A stretch of 64,000 bases of DNA from Deltaproteobacteria bacterium (GCA_002869015.1 PKTT01000003.1:43073-107072); one strand, 5' to 3'; positions 28,462 through 37,793 are shown, numbered from the stretch's first letter. Numbers and translations: made by a program. Notes: generated from the letters alone by a model not told the origin.

Positions 28462-30216
28462 CTATTGGCAGGTAAAACTCTCCGCCAACTCCAAGCTCCC
28501 TAAGCCATTGTAAACAGCAATCTGAGGGTATGGACAGAGGGGTCTGGTACGGTCAGCCGACCAATCGTCGGGCAAATCTTCATTTTCTCCGCCCGGGTTG
28601 TTTTCACCGCGCGCGGTTGCGATGATGCTATTCGGAGCCACTCCTTCTTCAACCCAATCCACCAGCGCGGTAAGCGCGTCGAATTGGTCAGTAGCCATGC
28701 CTCCCCTACAGTGGTTCATACCTGGCACTAGGAAGAGTTTTGCAAAATCACCAGCGGTGCCCATATTTGCGATGTCTAGTTCGTCATACCAGTCCATTGT
28801 ATCATTGGGGGAGAACACGCCGTCAGCTACCCCATGAAATACCATCAACTTGGCGCCACGATTTCGTAGTGTGCTCAAATTGGTCGGATTTGGCGGTGTC
28901 ATGAATGTCATTGGGGCAACAGTATATGTTTCGTCAGTATCGAATATTCTCGGGGCGTCATCATCCATGCTGAAGTTCATCGCGTATTCGTAACCACTCT
29001 GATCTAGAAACTCTAACATTGGAGAAGGCGGTGTCGTAAAGATGAAAGCCACGGCCCCCGGGTCCCGCTGGAGAGCCATATCGTATTCCCAACTTGCCCA
29101 ATTCGGTGAAGCTATGCTCGGATCATAGGGAAAGCTTTTGTAAATGAATTCACCGAGGCTGTTACGTGCACCTGTCATAATATTGTCTACGGCGGTCATC
29201 TGGTACTCATCCAGGCAAGTGCCATCCCGTTCGCCATCACACAAAGGCACATCACGAGTAAGCTCAAACGCCTCCTGACAGCCTAGGGTATCAGATACAA
29301 TACCATCCGCTGCGCCATCGAGGCCGTCACATTGGGCAAGTATCTTTCTGCTAATCAGCTCAAATTCTTCCGGTGTGATTGCTGTGTAGATATCCGGGTA
29401 GCCGGTTTCTCCATCCACATCGCTTGCTGCGTCAGAATACTGCTGAACGCCGTAAAGTTGTGCTACCGCTGCCTGAGGCAGATTGAAGCCAGGATTGCCT
29501 GCCATAATACCGTCATACTCACCTGCGGAACGAGCTGCTGCGACCATCGCGTGTCGCCCACCGTTTGAGCAGCCTCCAAAATATGATCGGTCCGGCCCCT
29601 TACCATAAGCAGCTTCAACCAGGGCTTTAGCCATTGGCGTGAGGGTAGCAACAGCATTGTAGCCGTAATCTAACCTTGCTTGGTTATCCCGACCCCAAAA
29701 AGGATGCCCGTATGAATGTCCTGCGTCCGAGCTAATCACGGCAAAACCCATACCCAAGGCGGAGCTCAGAGGTCCACCTCCAAGATTATCACCAGTGGCT
29801 GTTCTAACCGAACCGTCGATCCCGCCATTGGCCTGGTAGAAATATCTACCATTCCAGTCAACAGGCAGGCGCATTTCAAATCCGATGGCGTAGGGTACTT
29901 CGTCACCTGAGAGTGGTGGGAAGCCAGTGCCTGTTCTCTCGTTCATCTTTCCGGTCACTCGACAGTGCTCGCCAATTGGATTCCCTGCAATCTCCAACTC
30001 TCCGGCGGGCACCAGTTCCGCTGAAGTAATATTTGTGGATGCGAAGTCGAAGTCGTCTAGCAAGTCCTCACAGGAGGACAAAGTAGCCCCCGTGGCCGGG
30101 GCAAGTTGCGGAATCTTGGGCAAGTCGTTTCCAGTGTCGCCGGCGCATCCGAAGGTAAAGAGCGCTAAAAACAATGCCCCCCCTGCGAAAAGTTGAGTTC
30201 CCGTTAATTTCTTCAT
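28462..30216 (-). CDS. Tannase/feruloyl-esterase family lipoprotein
   Basis: A 584-aa secreted esterase. The signal peptide ends in the lipobox TFGC, so Cys24 is likely lipidated. The catalytic serine is Ser217 in GGCSNGGRHA, and the histidine His502 in MNHCRGG; with Cys216 and Cys503 they form the CS-D-HC arrangement of this family, in which a disulfide joins the serine and histidine loops. CDGLDGAADGIVSD is the calcium-binding segment. Family members cleave galloyl, feruloyl or other aromatic and terephthalate-type esters. The substrate here is unknown. The gene is less GC-rich than its neighbours and stands alone, so transfer is possible. Confidence 0.88.
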   Translation of the reverse strand: MKKLTGTQLFAGGALFLALFTFGCAGDTGNDLPKIPQLAPATGATLSSCEDLLDDFDFASTNITSAELVPAGELEIAGNPIGEHCRVTGKMNERTGTGFPPLSGDEVPYAIGFEMRLPVDWNGRYFYQANGGIDGSVRTATGDNLGGGPLSSALGMGFAVISSDAGHSYGHPFWGRDNQARLDYGYNAVATLTPMAKALVEAAYGKGPDRSYFGGCSNGGRHAMVAAARSAGEYDGIMAGNPGFNLPQAAVAQLYGVQQYSDAASDVDGETGYPDIYTAITPEEFELISRKILAQCDGLDGAADGIVSDTLGCQEAFELTRDVPLCDGERDGTCLDEYQMTAVDNIMTGARNSLGEFIYKSFPYDPSIASPNWASWEYDMALQRDPGAVAFIFTTPPSPMLEFLDQSGYEYAMNFSMDDDAPRIFDTDETYTVAPMTFMTPPNPTNLSTLRNRGAKLMVFHGVADGVFSPNDTMDWYDELDIANMGTAGDFAKLFLVPGMNHCRGGMATDQFDALTALVDWVEEGVAPNSIIATARGENNPGGENEDLPDDWSADRTRPLCPYPQIAVYNGLGSLELAESFTCQ

Positions 30217-30341
30217 CCGGTGCTCTCCTTTCTCATTGTAGTAAGAAATGATTTATATCGACCAAGGACTTGCGATTTAGATGAAAGATAAACAAAAAAT
30301 AGTTTTACTCTTCCATCTAAGAAATAAATTCATTATCCGGT

Positions 30342-30393
30342 AATTTCACCAGGTGAAATTTGTCTCACTACAGGCCACCCCAGCGGGTGGCCT
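30342..30393. promoter_or_regulatory. Palindrome and hairpin upstream of the tannase-like gene
   Basis: AATTTCACC-A-GGTGAAATT (30342-30360) is a perfect palindrome, suited to a dimeric regulator. Eleven bases on, AGGCCACCC-CAGC-GGGTGGCCT (30372-30393) forms a 9-bp hairpin without a T run. Both lie between two minus-strand genes, 126 or more bases upstream of the esterase start. Confidence 0.4.
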
Positions 30394-30434
30394 TCTCATA
30401 TACGACCGGTTTAAATCAATCCGGAAGGAGAACA

Positions 30435-30668
30435 TCATGGCGCACGCCCAAAGGCATGAAAAGTGAAGAAAAAGGCAAAGTAGAAAAGTGCTACAGAAGC
30501 TATTGGTAAGTACACGATTGCAATTACCGTTGCCGAAGAACGTTTAATTGGCAGCTTGAAAATAGATGCCACTCCAAGCAAAACTCCACCAAATATTGCT
30601 AAATAATCAAGAGCTGTTTTTTGGGAGCTGCTATAAGCTATTTCGGATGCAAGTAGCATCAAGAACAC
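30435..30668 (-). CDS. Small two-helix membrane protein, hypothetical
   Basis: Up to 77 aa with two hydrophobic helices (LAIFGGVLLGVASIF and VIAIVYLPIASVALFYFAFFFTF) joined by a short basic loop. The track start is a GTG; an ATG three codons on is equally possible, and neither has a good ribosome binding site. The region is AT-rich compared with the rest. No family is recognised. It may be a real small protein or a chance frame. Confidence 0.3.
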   Translation of the reverse strand: MFLMLLASEIAYSSSQKTALDYLAIFGGVLLGVASIFKLPIKRSSATVIAIVYLPIASVALFYFAFFFTFHAFGRAP

Positions 30669-30821
30669 AAAAAGAAATGGCCTTTTGAAAGAGAGAGGCG
30701 CCTGTCACCAAGTTTGAGGCCAGAATGCTGCGCCGATTTAGTGCAGAATATTCACTTGCCGAAGAGAAAATTTCTACTAAAATTTTAGTAGTATCCTTTG
30801 AGATTCTCTTGTGGGGTTGGC

Positions 30822-31511
30822 ATGCGGTGCATTGTTGCTACTTTAATTATTCTCTTTTTAGGGCAGTTTGCTTATACCCAGCCTGATAAGCGCCTTGAGC
30901 TGGTTGCGTTTGACTATAACGCAATCTCCATAGGGTCCGGTGATGAGGTCGGGATAAGTTGGTCAGGTTCCGTAGAGAGCTACCTCTCCTACAAAGTTAA
31001 GTGCAGGGTAGTCCTCTCATTGACTACTGCTGTGGGCGAGAGGCGGGAGTTCTCCTCGGCTCCCATTGACCTCATGGGCCTTGGAAGCGCATCTCTTTCA
31101 GGGGAATTTCATCTTCCAAGAGAGCTTTGGGATGTCGCGGAGGTCGTTGAGGTTGAGGCTGTAGAGGGTGAGGTTGATTCTCATATTGAACAACCCAACC
31201 CCCAATTTGAAGGCGAGGCGCACCTTGAGCGCTGCAAGGAGGAATCAAGAAGTGACCCTGATGCCTACCGCTACCAGAAGAACCTTATCGCTGAAAAAGA
31301 GGGTGAGATAAAACGCATCCAAGGGCTTATAGCTGAGGTCCAGATGGCAGAGGATAAAGTTATACCTCGCCGCAAGGTCAAGGAGTGGGAGCTTGAGAAA
31401 TGGGAGCTCGAAAGGGAGCTAGCCTCAATGGTAGATAATTTGGAGAGGGCGATCGATGCCTACTGCACTGAGCTTCATGGGGAAAATGAATATCACAATC
31501 GCCGACAATAG
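30822..31511 (+). CDS. Exported coiled-coil protein of unknown function
   Basis: About 229 aa from the ATG at 30822, which gives a signal peptide (CIVATLIILFLGQFAYT). Residues about 25-120 look like a beta-rich domain (VGISWSGSVESYLSYKVKCRVVLS). Residues about 140-215 are strongly charged and helical (NLIAEKEGEIKRIQGLIAEV, WELEKWELERELASMVDNL) and probably form a coiled coil. The track start, a TTG 24 bases upstream, is less likely. No family is recognised. A terminator follows the stop at once. Confidence 0.55.
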   Translation: MRCIVATLIILFLGQFAYTQPDKRLELVAFDYNAISIGSGDEVGISWSGSVESYLSYKVKCRVVLSLTTAVGERREFSSAPIDLMGLGSASLSGEFHLPRELWDVAEVVEVEAVEGEVDSHIEQPNPQFEGEAHLERCKEESRSDPDAYRYQKNLIAEKEGEIKRIQGLIAEVQMAEDKVIPRRKVKEWELEKWELERELASMVDNLERAIDAYCTELHGENEYHNRRQ

Positions 31512-31540
31512 CCGCCTCAAGTCAAGGGGCGGTTTTTTAA
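31512..31540 (+). terminator. Intrinsic terminator after the coiled-coil gene
   Basis: CCGCCTC and GGGGCGG pair over seven bases (one T-G pair), around a seven-base loop, and are followed by six T. Confidence 0.75.
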
Positions 31541-31615
31541 TTTATGGGATTTAACAGGGCTCCTCTCTTTGGGGTAAACTGGTAAAAGGTAACGCATTTG
31601 CTGAGAGGTGAGAGG

Positions 31616-33601
31616 ATGTCAAAGGGCGTCAAGATTCTACTTTGGATAGTAGCTGTGGTGGCGATATTAGCTATCGTCGCTTTCGCGGCAATTAAAATTT
31701 ATGTAACGGAAGAGCGCGTTCGGGCTTGGGTTATCCCGCCCCTTGAGGAGCGCTTGGGGCGTAAGGTTTCATTTGATTCAGTCTCCGTCGGCTTAACGGG
31801 CTTTCATCTCTTGGGTTTCGACCTCCGCTCCGCCGGGGCTCCGGCTCCTTTGGTAGCGGCGGATGGGGTTGAGATAGCGTGGCGGCTCATGCCGCTCCTC
31901 TCCGGCACCCTTGAAGTTGATAACGTGACTTTGGCAAACCCTGAGATACATATCGAACGTTTAAAGGACGGCACCCTCGATATAGATGATTTGATAAATA
32001 AGGGCGCCTCTGAACCTTCCACAGAGAAGAGCGACGAGAGCCGCTCAAGCGGGCAGGGAGGGGAGAAGGGCATTGATGTGGCGGTACGGCGCATTTCGGT
32101 GGTAGACGCCAGGGCCAGCTTCACGGATCGCATGCCTGCTAAACCTGTCAGCTACTCAGTTGAGGAGTTAAACCTCGAAGTAGTTGAACTCTCCAATAAA
32201 GCGCCCTTTGATTTTACCCTCTCCGCTGGATTTCCGACTGTAGGAGGGGCGCACCTCTCGGCAAAGGGGCGTATAGACCCGATCGGGAAGGCTATTAATA
32301 CCAATATCAACCTCTCCTCCCTTGATTTGAAGAGCGCCCTCGGCTTAGTGGGCGAGAGCCCGGTAAGCGCCGGAACCCTATCGATGAATCTGGACTTCTC
32401 CGGCAGGGAGCGTCGCATGGGGGACCTCTCCGGGGATATTAAGGTGGCAGGGCTCATCCTGGAAGAGGGGGGGCGCAGGGGCGTACCAACCGACATATCC
32501 CTATCTACAAAGCTCTCCTGCCCGATTGACAGCCATGTCATCACAGTTGAAAAGCTATCGATGAATGCCGGGGGGCAGGCCCTAAGCTGTACAGGTGAAT
32601 TTACCCATGGGGATCGCCCCGACTTCAACCTCTCAATTGAATCGCCATCCATCTCGGTGGATAAGCTCCTTGCCATACTCCCTCCCGCCGCTGATGAAAA
32701 TTCAAAACCGGGTGGAAGCAATGGGAGCGGAACCGCTGCTCCCAAAGCGGCTGCCCCCTCGCCAATTCCCGTCGACGGGGTTGTGGACCTATCGATAGGA
32801 GAGCTTTTGGCGTCGGGATTCAAGGTTGAGAGGGTCAAGGCCACCGCAGCGCTCAAAAACTCTAAGGTTACAGTTACACCCTTGGCCGCAGAGCTTTACG
32901 GAGGCTCCTTTGGTGGGATTTTGTCGGCCAACCTCAAAGAGGCCGGGCCGCCTGTTAATATGGATATCTCCATGAATGGTGTTCAGCTCTCCGGCCTGTT
33001 GGGCGCTGTGGACGGCAAGCTTGAGAACTCAATAACAGGGACGCTTGCGGGGAGCGTTAAAGGTAAAGCCGTAGGAGGTGATTTGGAGAAGCTAAACGTC
33101 GCCTTCAAAACTTCATCCACGGAGGGTAAGTTATACAACCACCCGGCGGTCTTAGCGCTGGCTTCAGCGCTCAAGGCGCCGGAGCTTGAGGAGCTTAACT
33201 TTTACGACCTTCAAATGGATGGCGATGCCAGCGGTGGCGTTGCGAACGTGACCACGGGAAGGCTGAACGGCCCCGATATGCGTGTCGAGCTAAAGGGCAA
33301 GGCGGGTCTGATAGACCAGAAAATTTCCTTTGATCTGGTTGCCGCTGTTCCAGAGAAGATAGCCAAACGGTTGATTGGAGACCGGAGGGTGCGCGAGGCT
33401 TTGTCGGACTCCCAGGGGTGGACAAAGGTCCCCTTCAAGGTCAGGGGCAGCACCTCCTCGCCAAAGCTCACGCTGGACGAGAGCGCCCTTGGTAAGAGCG
33501 CCGGGAAGGTGCTGGAGAAGGAGGTCGAGAAGAAGATACAAAAAGCGGTGGGTGATAAATTCGACGCAGGTGGTCTTCTTAAGGGGCTTCTGGGCAAATG
33601 A
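31616..33601 (+). CDS. AsmA-family envelope protein
   Basis: A 661-aa protein with one N-terminal helix (LLWIVAVVAILAIVAFAAIKIYV) and a long periplasmic part. The N-terminal domain VTEERVRAWVIPPLEERLGRKVSFDSVSVGLTGF is typical of AsmA, and the C-terminal part from about residue 380 (VDLSIGELLASGFKVERVKA and later) fits AsmA_2. Related bridge-like proteins help move phospholipids or assemble the outer membrane. The linker near residues 225-250 is rich in Gly, Ser, Ala and Pro. ATG at 31616 follows GAGGTGAGAGG and is preferred to the track TTG. It converges on a small zinc-ribbon gene. Confidence 0.85.
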   Translation: MSKGVKILLWIVAVVAILAIVAFAAIKIYVTEERVRAWVIPPLEERLGRKVSFDSVSVGLTGFHLLGFDLRSAGAPAPLVAADGVEIAWRLMPLLSGTLEVDNVTLANPEIHIERLKDGTLDIDDLINKGASEPSTEKSDESRSSGQGGEKGIDVAVRRISVVDARASFTDRMPAKPVSYSVEELNLEVVELSNKAPFDFTLSAGFPTVGGAHLSAKGRIDPIGKAINTNINLSSLDLKSALGLVGESPVSAGTLSMNLDFSGRERRMGDLSGDIKVAGLILEEGGRRGVPTDISLSTKLSCPIDSHVITVEKLSMNAGGQALSCTGEFTHGDRPDFNLSIESPSISVDKLLAILPPAADENSKPGGSNGSGTAAPKAAAPSPIPVDGVVDLSIGELLASGFKVERVKATAALKNSKVTVTPLAAELYGGSFGGILSANLKEAGPPVNMDISMNGVQLSGLLGAVDGKLENSITGTLAGSVKGKAVGGDLEKLNVAFKTSSTEGKLYNHPAVLALASALKAPELEELNFYDLQMDGDASGGVANVTTGRLNGPDMRVELKGKAGLIDQKISFDLVAAVPEKIAKRLIGDRRVREALSDSQGWTKVPFKVRGSTSSPKLTLDESALGKSAGKVLEKEVEKKIQKAVGDKFDAGGLLKGLLGK

Positions 33602-33654
33602 GCCATGCCCGGGCGCGCCGCTTTACCGCGCCCACAGTGAACGACTCAAGCCGG

Positions 33655-33789
33655 TTAGGGCTTATAGGTGCTCGCGAAGCATTTAGGGCAGTTGGGGAGC
33701 TTCTCCTTGTGGTCCTTTATCTCGACCTCAAGGCCGCACATCGTGCATACATAGACTCCGGGCCCCGGTTTTTCACCTGCTCTTGCCAT
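33655..33789 (-). CDS. 44-aa zinc-ribbon protein (below ORF-track size)
   Basis: A short gene absent from the supplied track. It encodes MARAGEKPGPGVYVCTMCG and ends LPNCPKCFASTYKP, with two CxxC pairs (Cys15/Cys18 and Cys34/Cys37) that should hold one zinc or a rubredoxin-like iron. The ATG has AAGGAG at good spacing. Small ribbons of this shape (rubredoxin-like or zinc-ribbon) occur widely in anaerobes; the partner is unknown. It is upstream of nothing on its strand and converges on the AsmA gene. Confidence 0.8.
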   Translation of the reverse strand: MARAGEKPGPGVYVCTMCGLEVEIKDHKEKLPNCPKCFASTYKP

Positions 33790-33844
33790 TATCCGCTCCT
33801 TGGGTAATTGCTCTTGTCCTTCAAATATACCAGCTTAGGGCGGC

Positions 33845-35182
33845 TTACTGTTTGGCGGGGTCGCCTTTAATATAGCCCCACTCCAAAAGCCTTTTTTTGC
33901 TGTACTCCGCCATCTCTCCCTTTTTGACTTTGGAGAGCACCTCGGAGAAGGCTTTTGCCGCAGCCTCCCGGTTACCCTCCTCCTCATGGTTCCTGCCTAT
34001 AAAGAAAGCGACAGAGGGTTGCCCCGGAACTATCTCATCAGCCGCGCCCAGCTCCTTAATGCTCTTGTCGTATTCATCCAGCTTGAACTCGGCGAGGCCT
34101 CTCACGTAGCGCGCCTGAAACAAACCGGGGTCAAGCTCAACGCTCCTCGCGGCGGCCTCCGCGGCCCGCTTTTCATCGCCCACCTGCAACTCGGCGGATG
34201 CCAGGGTAGCATGTAGTATTGCATGGGACGGAGCGCTCTTTGCCCCCTCCCTGATCAGCTCGAGCCCTTTACTATCCTTACCATCATTAATTAGCTTCTT
34301 GCCCTCGGCGACCTTGTCGAAGGCGGGCGCGTCATCCTTTAGCTTTAAGGTCTCTTCCTCGAAAGGTTCTCTTCCCAAGCGCTCAATTGTTTTGAACCTG
34401 TCCGGGTAGGAGTCAGTGCGGCGTTTCGCGGCCTCCAGCCGGTCGGAGGTCAATGGATGGCTGGAGAACATCTGCTCGATAGTGGAGGGTGAGCCCTTCC
34501 TCGCGCTGTCCAGCACCTCCATAACTTCGACCATCCCACGCGGGTCATATCCCGCCGCGACCATGTACTCGGTGCCCAGCTTATCCGCCTGCCTCTCCTG
34601 GTCCCGGCTATAGCTTGTCAGCACCAGCTGCATTCCCAAGAGGCCGCCGCCCGCTATAATCTCCCGTCCGTTAACATCCGCCGCCTCCATCGCAGCGATC
34701 CCCGCCGTTGAGAGAACTCCCGCCAGGACTTGCCGCGTATACCCCTGAGCGCCGTGACGCGCCGTGACGTGGCCTATTTCATGGGCGAGCACCGCAGCAA
34801 GCTGTGACTCGTTGCTAAGCTTTGCAAGGAGCCCCCGGGTTATCGAGATGTTGCCTCCCGGTAGGGCGTAAGCGTTTATGTTGTCGTCATTGACTAGATT
34901 GAAGGAGTAGGTGAGCCCTGGACGGTGGCTCACCGCGGCAATCTTCCTGCCGACCTCGGATACATATCCTTGCAATCCATCGTCGAGATATTGACCGCCA
35001 GACTTTTGAGTGTAGAGAGGATACGCCTTGCGCCCTGCCTCAATCTCCTGAGCCTCGCTCATCAGAGAGAATTCACGCTCATTAGTTACCGGGTTGACCG
35101 CGCACCCGGCAAAGAGAAGTAGCAGAGCGATGGTTGCGGTGATATAGAAATAAAGCCTTGAGGACCACTGCCCTTTCATCAC
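33845..35182 (-). CDS. M48-family metalloprotease lipoprotein with TPR repeats (BepA-like)
   Basis: A 445-aa periplasmic protein. The lipobox LFAGC puts a lipid on Cys27. The peptidase domain has the zinc motif HEIGH (residues 134-138), and the third ligand lies in RQADKLGTEYMVAAGYDP. From about residue 285 to 435, TPR-like helices follow (LINDGKDSKGLELIREGAKS, AARSVELDPGLFQARYVRGL). This layout is that of BepA/YfgC, which assists or degrades outer-membrane proteins such as LptD. The start is the first of two ATGs, with GAGG upstream. Confidence 0.9.
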   Translation of the reverse strand: MMKGQWSSRLYFYITATIALLLLFAGCAVNPVTNEREFSLMSEAQEIEAGRKAYPLYTQKSGGQYLDDGLQGYVSEVGRKIAAVSHRPGLTYSFNLVNDDNINAYALPGGNISITRGLLAKLSNESQLAAVLAHEIGHVTARHGAQGYTRQVLAGVLSTAGIAAMEAADVNGREIIAGGGLLGMQLVLTSYSRDQERQADKLGTEYMVAAGYDPRGMVEVMEVLDSARKGSPSTIEQMFSSHPLTSDRLEAAKRRTDSYPDRFKTIERLGREPFEEETLKLKDDAPAFDKVAEGKKLINDGKDSKGLELIREGAKSAPSHAILHATLASAELQVGDEKRAAEAAARSVELDPGLFQARYVRGLAEFKLDEYDKSIKELGAADEIVPGQPSVAFFIGRNHEEEGNREAAAKAFSEVLSKVKKGEMAEYSKKRLLEWGYIKGDPAKQ

Positions 35183-35274
35183 TTGACCTCTTTTACTTTC
35201 AAAAAGTTATATATAAGCCCTAAAAAGAAGTTTAACGCATTACGGCTTATTCGCGGGGTAAAATTTGGCTTTAT

Positions 35275-35769
35275 TCAATGGTCGTCGCAGGTAAGCTCGG
35301 CGGCGCTCATGGAGCCGGCCTCTTTGCAAAGCTCAACATAGCGGGAGAGATGGTCGCGCTTAAAAGCCATGAGGTCCCAACGCTCTTTATTTATGAGGTG
35401 GGCGAAAGGCGCTGAAAGCAGATAGACAAGGGCGTCGACTTCCTCTTCGCCGCATTGGACGCTTATTATGCTCAAAGTGTACTCCTCCCCCTCAAAGCGG
35501 TCGAGGACCTCCATCATTTGACTATCCAGCCCTTGATATAGAACCCCCTTTGCCGACTCACCCTCCTCTTTGAGGAGCCCCGGATAAATGCGCCCCGAAA
35601 GCGTGCGCGCTGAAAAACCATTCGCTACGGCAGGTGTTGCCTCAGGAAGGGCGCCAAGGAGCGCCCTTACGACCTCGGGGAAGATGAGCGTCCCGTAGAC
35701 AAAGAGCGGAAGATTGGCTGCCTTTGCCCGGCATCCTGAAACAACGTCGTTACTGGCGTCTTTTGTCAT
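35275..35769 (-). CDS. Gamma-glutamylcyclotransferase-like (AIG2-type) protein
   Basis: A 164-aa protein with the GGCT fold. FVYGTLIFPEVVRALLG is the YGxL substrate-binding turn, and the conserved acid is in LDRFEGEEYTL. The family includes enzymes acting on gamma-glutamyl peptides as well as bacterial members of unknown substrate. An N-terminal extension of about 20 residues precedes the domain; no strong SD is seen, so the start could be further in. It diverges from the epd gene. Confidence 0.8.
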   Translation of the reverse strand: MTKDASNDVVSGCRAKAANLPLFVYGTLIFPEVVRALLGALPEATPAVANGFSARTLSGRIYPGLLKEEGESAKGVLYQGLDSQMMEVLDRFEGEEYTLSIISVQCGEEEVDALVYLLSAPFAHLINKERWDLMAFKRDHLSRYVELCKEAGSMSAAELTCDDH

Positions 35770-35916
35770 GGTACACTCACGTGAAAAAGGTTTGGCCTTG
35801 CCGCCAAAGTTTGAAAGTGGTTATTCTCGCGCTCTTCAGTGAGCAGCGCAAACGTAAAGACTTACCCTTGAATTGCGGCAAGGTGGTTATTTAGCTCCCC
35901 ATATAGGTGATCTTTT

Positions 35917-36951
35917 ATGGATGTTAGAATTGCGATAAATGGTTATGGGCGGATAGGCCAGTGTGTCTTTCGCGCCCTATACGAGACCGGGCGGTACAAT
36001 GGCCTGTCCATAGCGGCTATAAATGACCTCGCTCCCCCGGAGACGATCGCGCACCTCACCCGCTATGACAGCACCCACGGGCGCTTCGGCGCAGAGCTCT
36101 CACTCAAGGGGCGGGAGCTTCTGGTCGGGGGTGATTCTGTTAAGCTTTTCAACGAGGCGGAGATTGAGCGGTTGCCCTGGGGGGGGCTGGGGATTGACCT
36201 CGTCATGGAGTGCACCGGGACAATCTCAAAGGGTGAGGAGGCCAAGGGACATCTCACCGCAGGTGCCGGAAGGGTGCTGCTCTCGCAACCCGGCACAAGC
36301 GGCATTGACAGAACTGTGATCTTCGGCTTCAACCACGATGCCATCACCGGGCAGGAAAGAATCGTTTCAAACGCCTCCTGCTCCACAAACTGCATAGTGC
36401 CCGTCATCGCTGCTCTGGATGAGCGATTCGGCATAGAGAGCGGCACTATTACCACCGTTCACTCAGCGATGAATGACCAACCCGCAGTAGACGTCTCCCA
36501 CCACAGCGATCTGCGCCGCTCCCGCAGCGCAATGCAGTCGATAATACCGGTGGAGACAAAGTTGGCGCTTGGGATTGACAAGCTTCTGCCGCACCTTCAA
36601 GGGCGTTTTAGCGCCATCGCGATGCGCGTCCCCACCCTCAACGTTTCCGTAATAACGCTTGCGGCAGTTTTAGGATCCAATGCCACTGCCGCAGAGGTTA
36701 ACTCTTACCTTAAAGAAGTCGCCGATACCCGCTTTAACGGTGTGCTTGGCTATACCGAGGAGCCGCTCGCCTCCTGCGATTTCAACCACGACCCTCGCTC
36801 TGCCGTGGTGGATGGGAGCCAGACGAGGGTCGCCGGTGAGCGGCTGCTTAAAATTTTCTGCTGGTTTGACAATGAATGGGGCTACGCGAACAGGCTCCTC
36901 GATGTAGCGGGCTGCTGGATGGAGCGCGTAGAGGAGGGGCGTGGGCGCTAA
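35917..36951 (+). CDS. epd: Erythrose-4-phosphate dehydrogenase (GapA family)
   Basis: A 344-aa NAD-dependent dehydrogenase. INGYGRIGQCVFRALYETG is the Rossmann start and NASCSTNCIVPVIAALD contains the catalytic cysteine. Several segments fit E. coli Epd better than GapA: LPWGGLGID, LSQPGTSGID, QSIIPVETKLALGID and DFNHDPRSAVVDGSQTRV. Epd makes 4-phosphoerythronate for pyridoxal-phosphate synthesis by the DXP-dependent route. No pdx, pgk or fba gene is nearby. A GapA role remains possible, because single residues separate the two. The stop overlaps the converging DUF815 gene by four bases. Confidence 0.8.
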   Translation: MDVRIAINGYGRIGQCVFRALYETGRYNGLSIAAINDLAPPETIAHLTRYDSTHGRFGAELSLKGRELLVGGDSVKLFNEAEIERLPWGGLGIDLVMECTGTISKGEEAKGHLTAGAGRVLLSQPGTSGIDRTVIFGFNHDAITGQERIVSNASCSTNCIVPVIAALDERFGIESGTITTVHSAMNDQPAVDVSHHSDLRRSRSAMQSIIPVETKLALGIDKLLPHLQGRFSAIAMRVPTLNVSVITLAAVLGSNATAAEVNSYLKEVADTRFNGVLGYTEEPLASCDFNHDPRSAVVDGSQTRVAGERLLKIFCWFDNEWGYANRLLDVAGCWMERVEEGRGR

Positions 36952-37793
36952 AGAGGCGACTTGCCACCGGCAGCTACCACTCCCGACCACTCCACGGCAA
37001 ATTGTTTTGCAGTTCTGCCTGAGCGTATACCCCGCGAGATAGCCCAGCGGATAGCTTCCGGCTGCCACTTACCAGCCTCTTTTGATATTCCAAGGGCATC
37101 GAGATGCTTCTTTACCGCCTCAAGATAGGTAGCCTCGTCGAAGGTGTAAAAACCCAGCGATAGGCCGAACCTGTCAGCCAGGCTTATAGCTTCCGCCACG
37201 CTCTCCCCAGGGTGTATCTCCCTCTCGTCGGCGAAGGTTTCAACGGTAAGGTGGCGCCTGTTTGAGGTGACCACCATCATCGTATTGGCGGGGCGCTCCT
37301 CGACGCCCCCCTCCAAAAGGGATTTTAGCTCCCTGTAGTGTCCGCCGGGAGATTCAAAGGAGAGGTCGTCAAGGTAGACCACCCAGCGCCTTGCGTCACC
37401 GTGGAGGGCCTCCATCAACTTTGGAAAGTTTGGAATCTGCTCCTCGGTGAGTGATACGAGGGCCATTTCGCGGCCCTTAAAGACCATCGGGAGTGAGCGG
37501 ACCAGCGAAGATTTTCCAGCGCCGCGCTCACCCCAAAGCAGTACGTCATGGCATGGAGCGCCCAGCAAAAAACGCTCGGCGTTGAAATAAAAGCGCTCCT
37601 TTTGCTTGTCTATTCCAGTAAGGATCGCGGGGTCGATGAGGGCGGGGCGGGTTACGGCATTAAAGCCCTTTTCCCCGCTCCACGTGAAGGCGCCCCCTTT
37701 AGGCGGGGAGCTTAAAATGTCTGCTCCATCCGCGCCGGCTGCGTTCCTGATGAGCTTGGCGACCATGGAGGCCAATTGATCTATATCATTCAT
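36948..37793 (-). CDS. DUF815-type P-loop ATPase
   Basis: A 281-aa ATPase. The Walker A is GERGAGKSSLVRS and the Walker B VVYLDDLSFE; after these comes MMVVTSNRRHL, like sensor 1 of AAA+ proteins, and a long loop that tolerates variation. The layout is that of the DUF815 family (PF05673), AAA+ proteins of unknown target. It starts 19 bases downstream of the hybrid kinase stop and may be transcribed with it. Confidence 0.8.
   Translation of the reverse strand: MNDIDQLASMVAKLIRNAAGADGADILSSPPKGGAFTWSGEKGFNAVTRPALIDPAILTGIDKQKERFYFNAERFLLGAPCHDVLLWGERGAGKSSLVRSLPMVFKGREMALVSLTEEQIPNFPKLMEALHGDARRWVVYLDDLSFESPGGHYRELKSLLEGGVEERPANTMMVVTSNRRHLTVETFADEREIHPGESVAEAISLADRFGLSLGFYTFDEATYLEAVKKHLDALGISKEAGKWQPEAIRWAISRGIRSGRTAKQFAVEWSGVVAAGGKSPL

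Noticed and set aside
33611-33633. GGGCGCG/CGCGCCC hairpin between the AsmA and zinc-ribbon genes
   Set aside because: Only seven base pairs and no T run on either strand, so it is not listed as a terminator.
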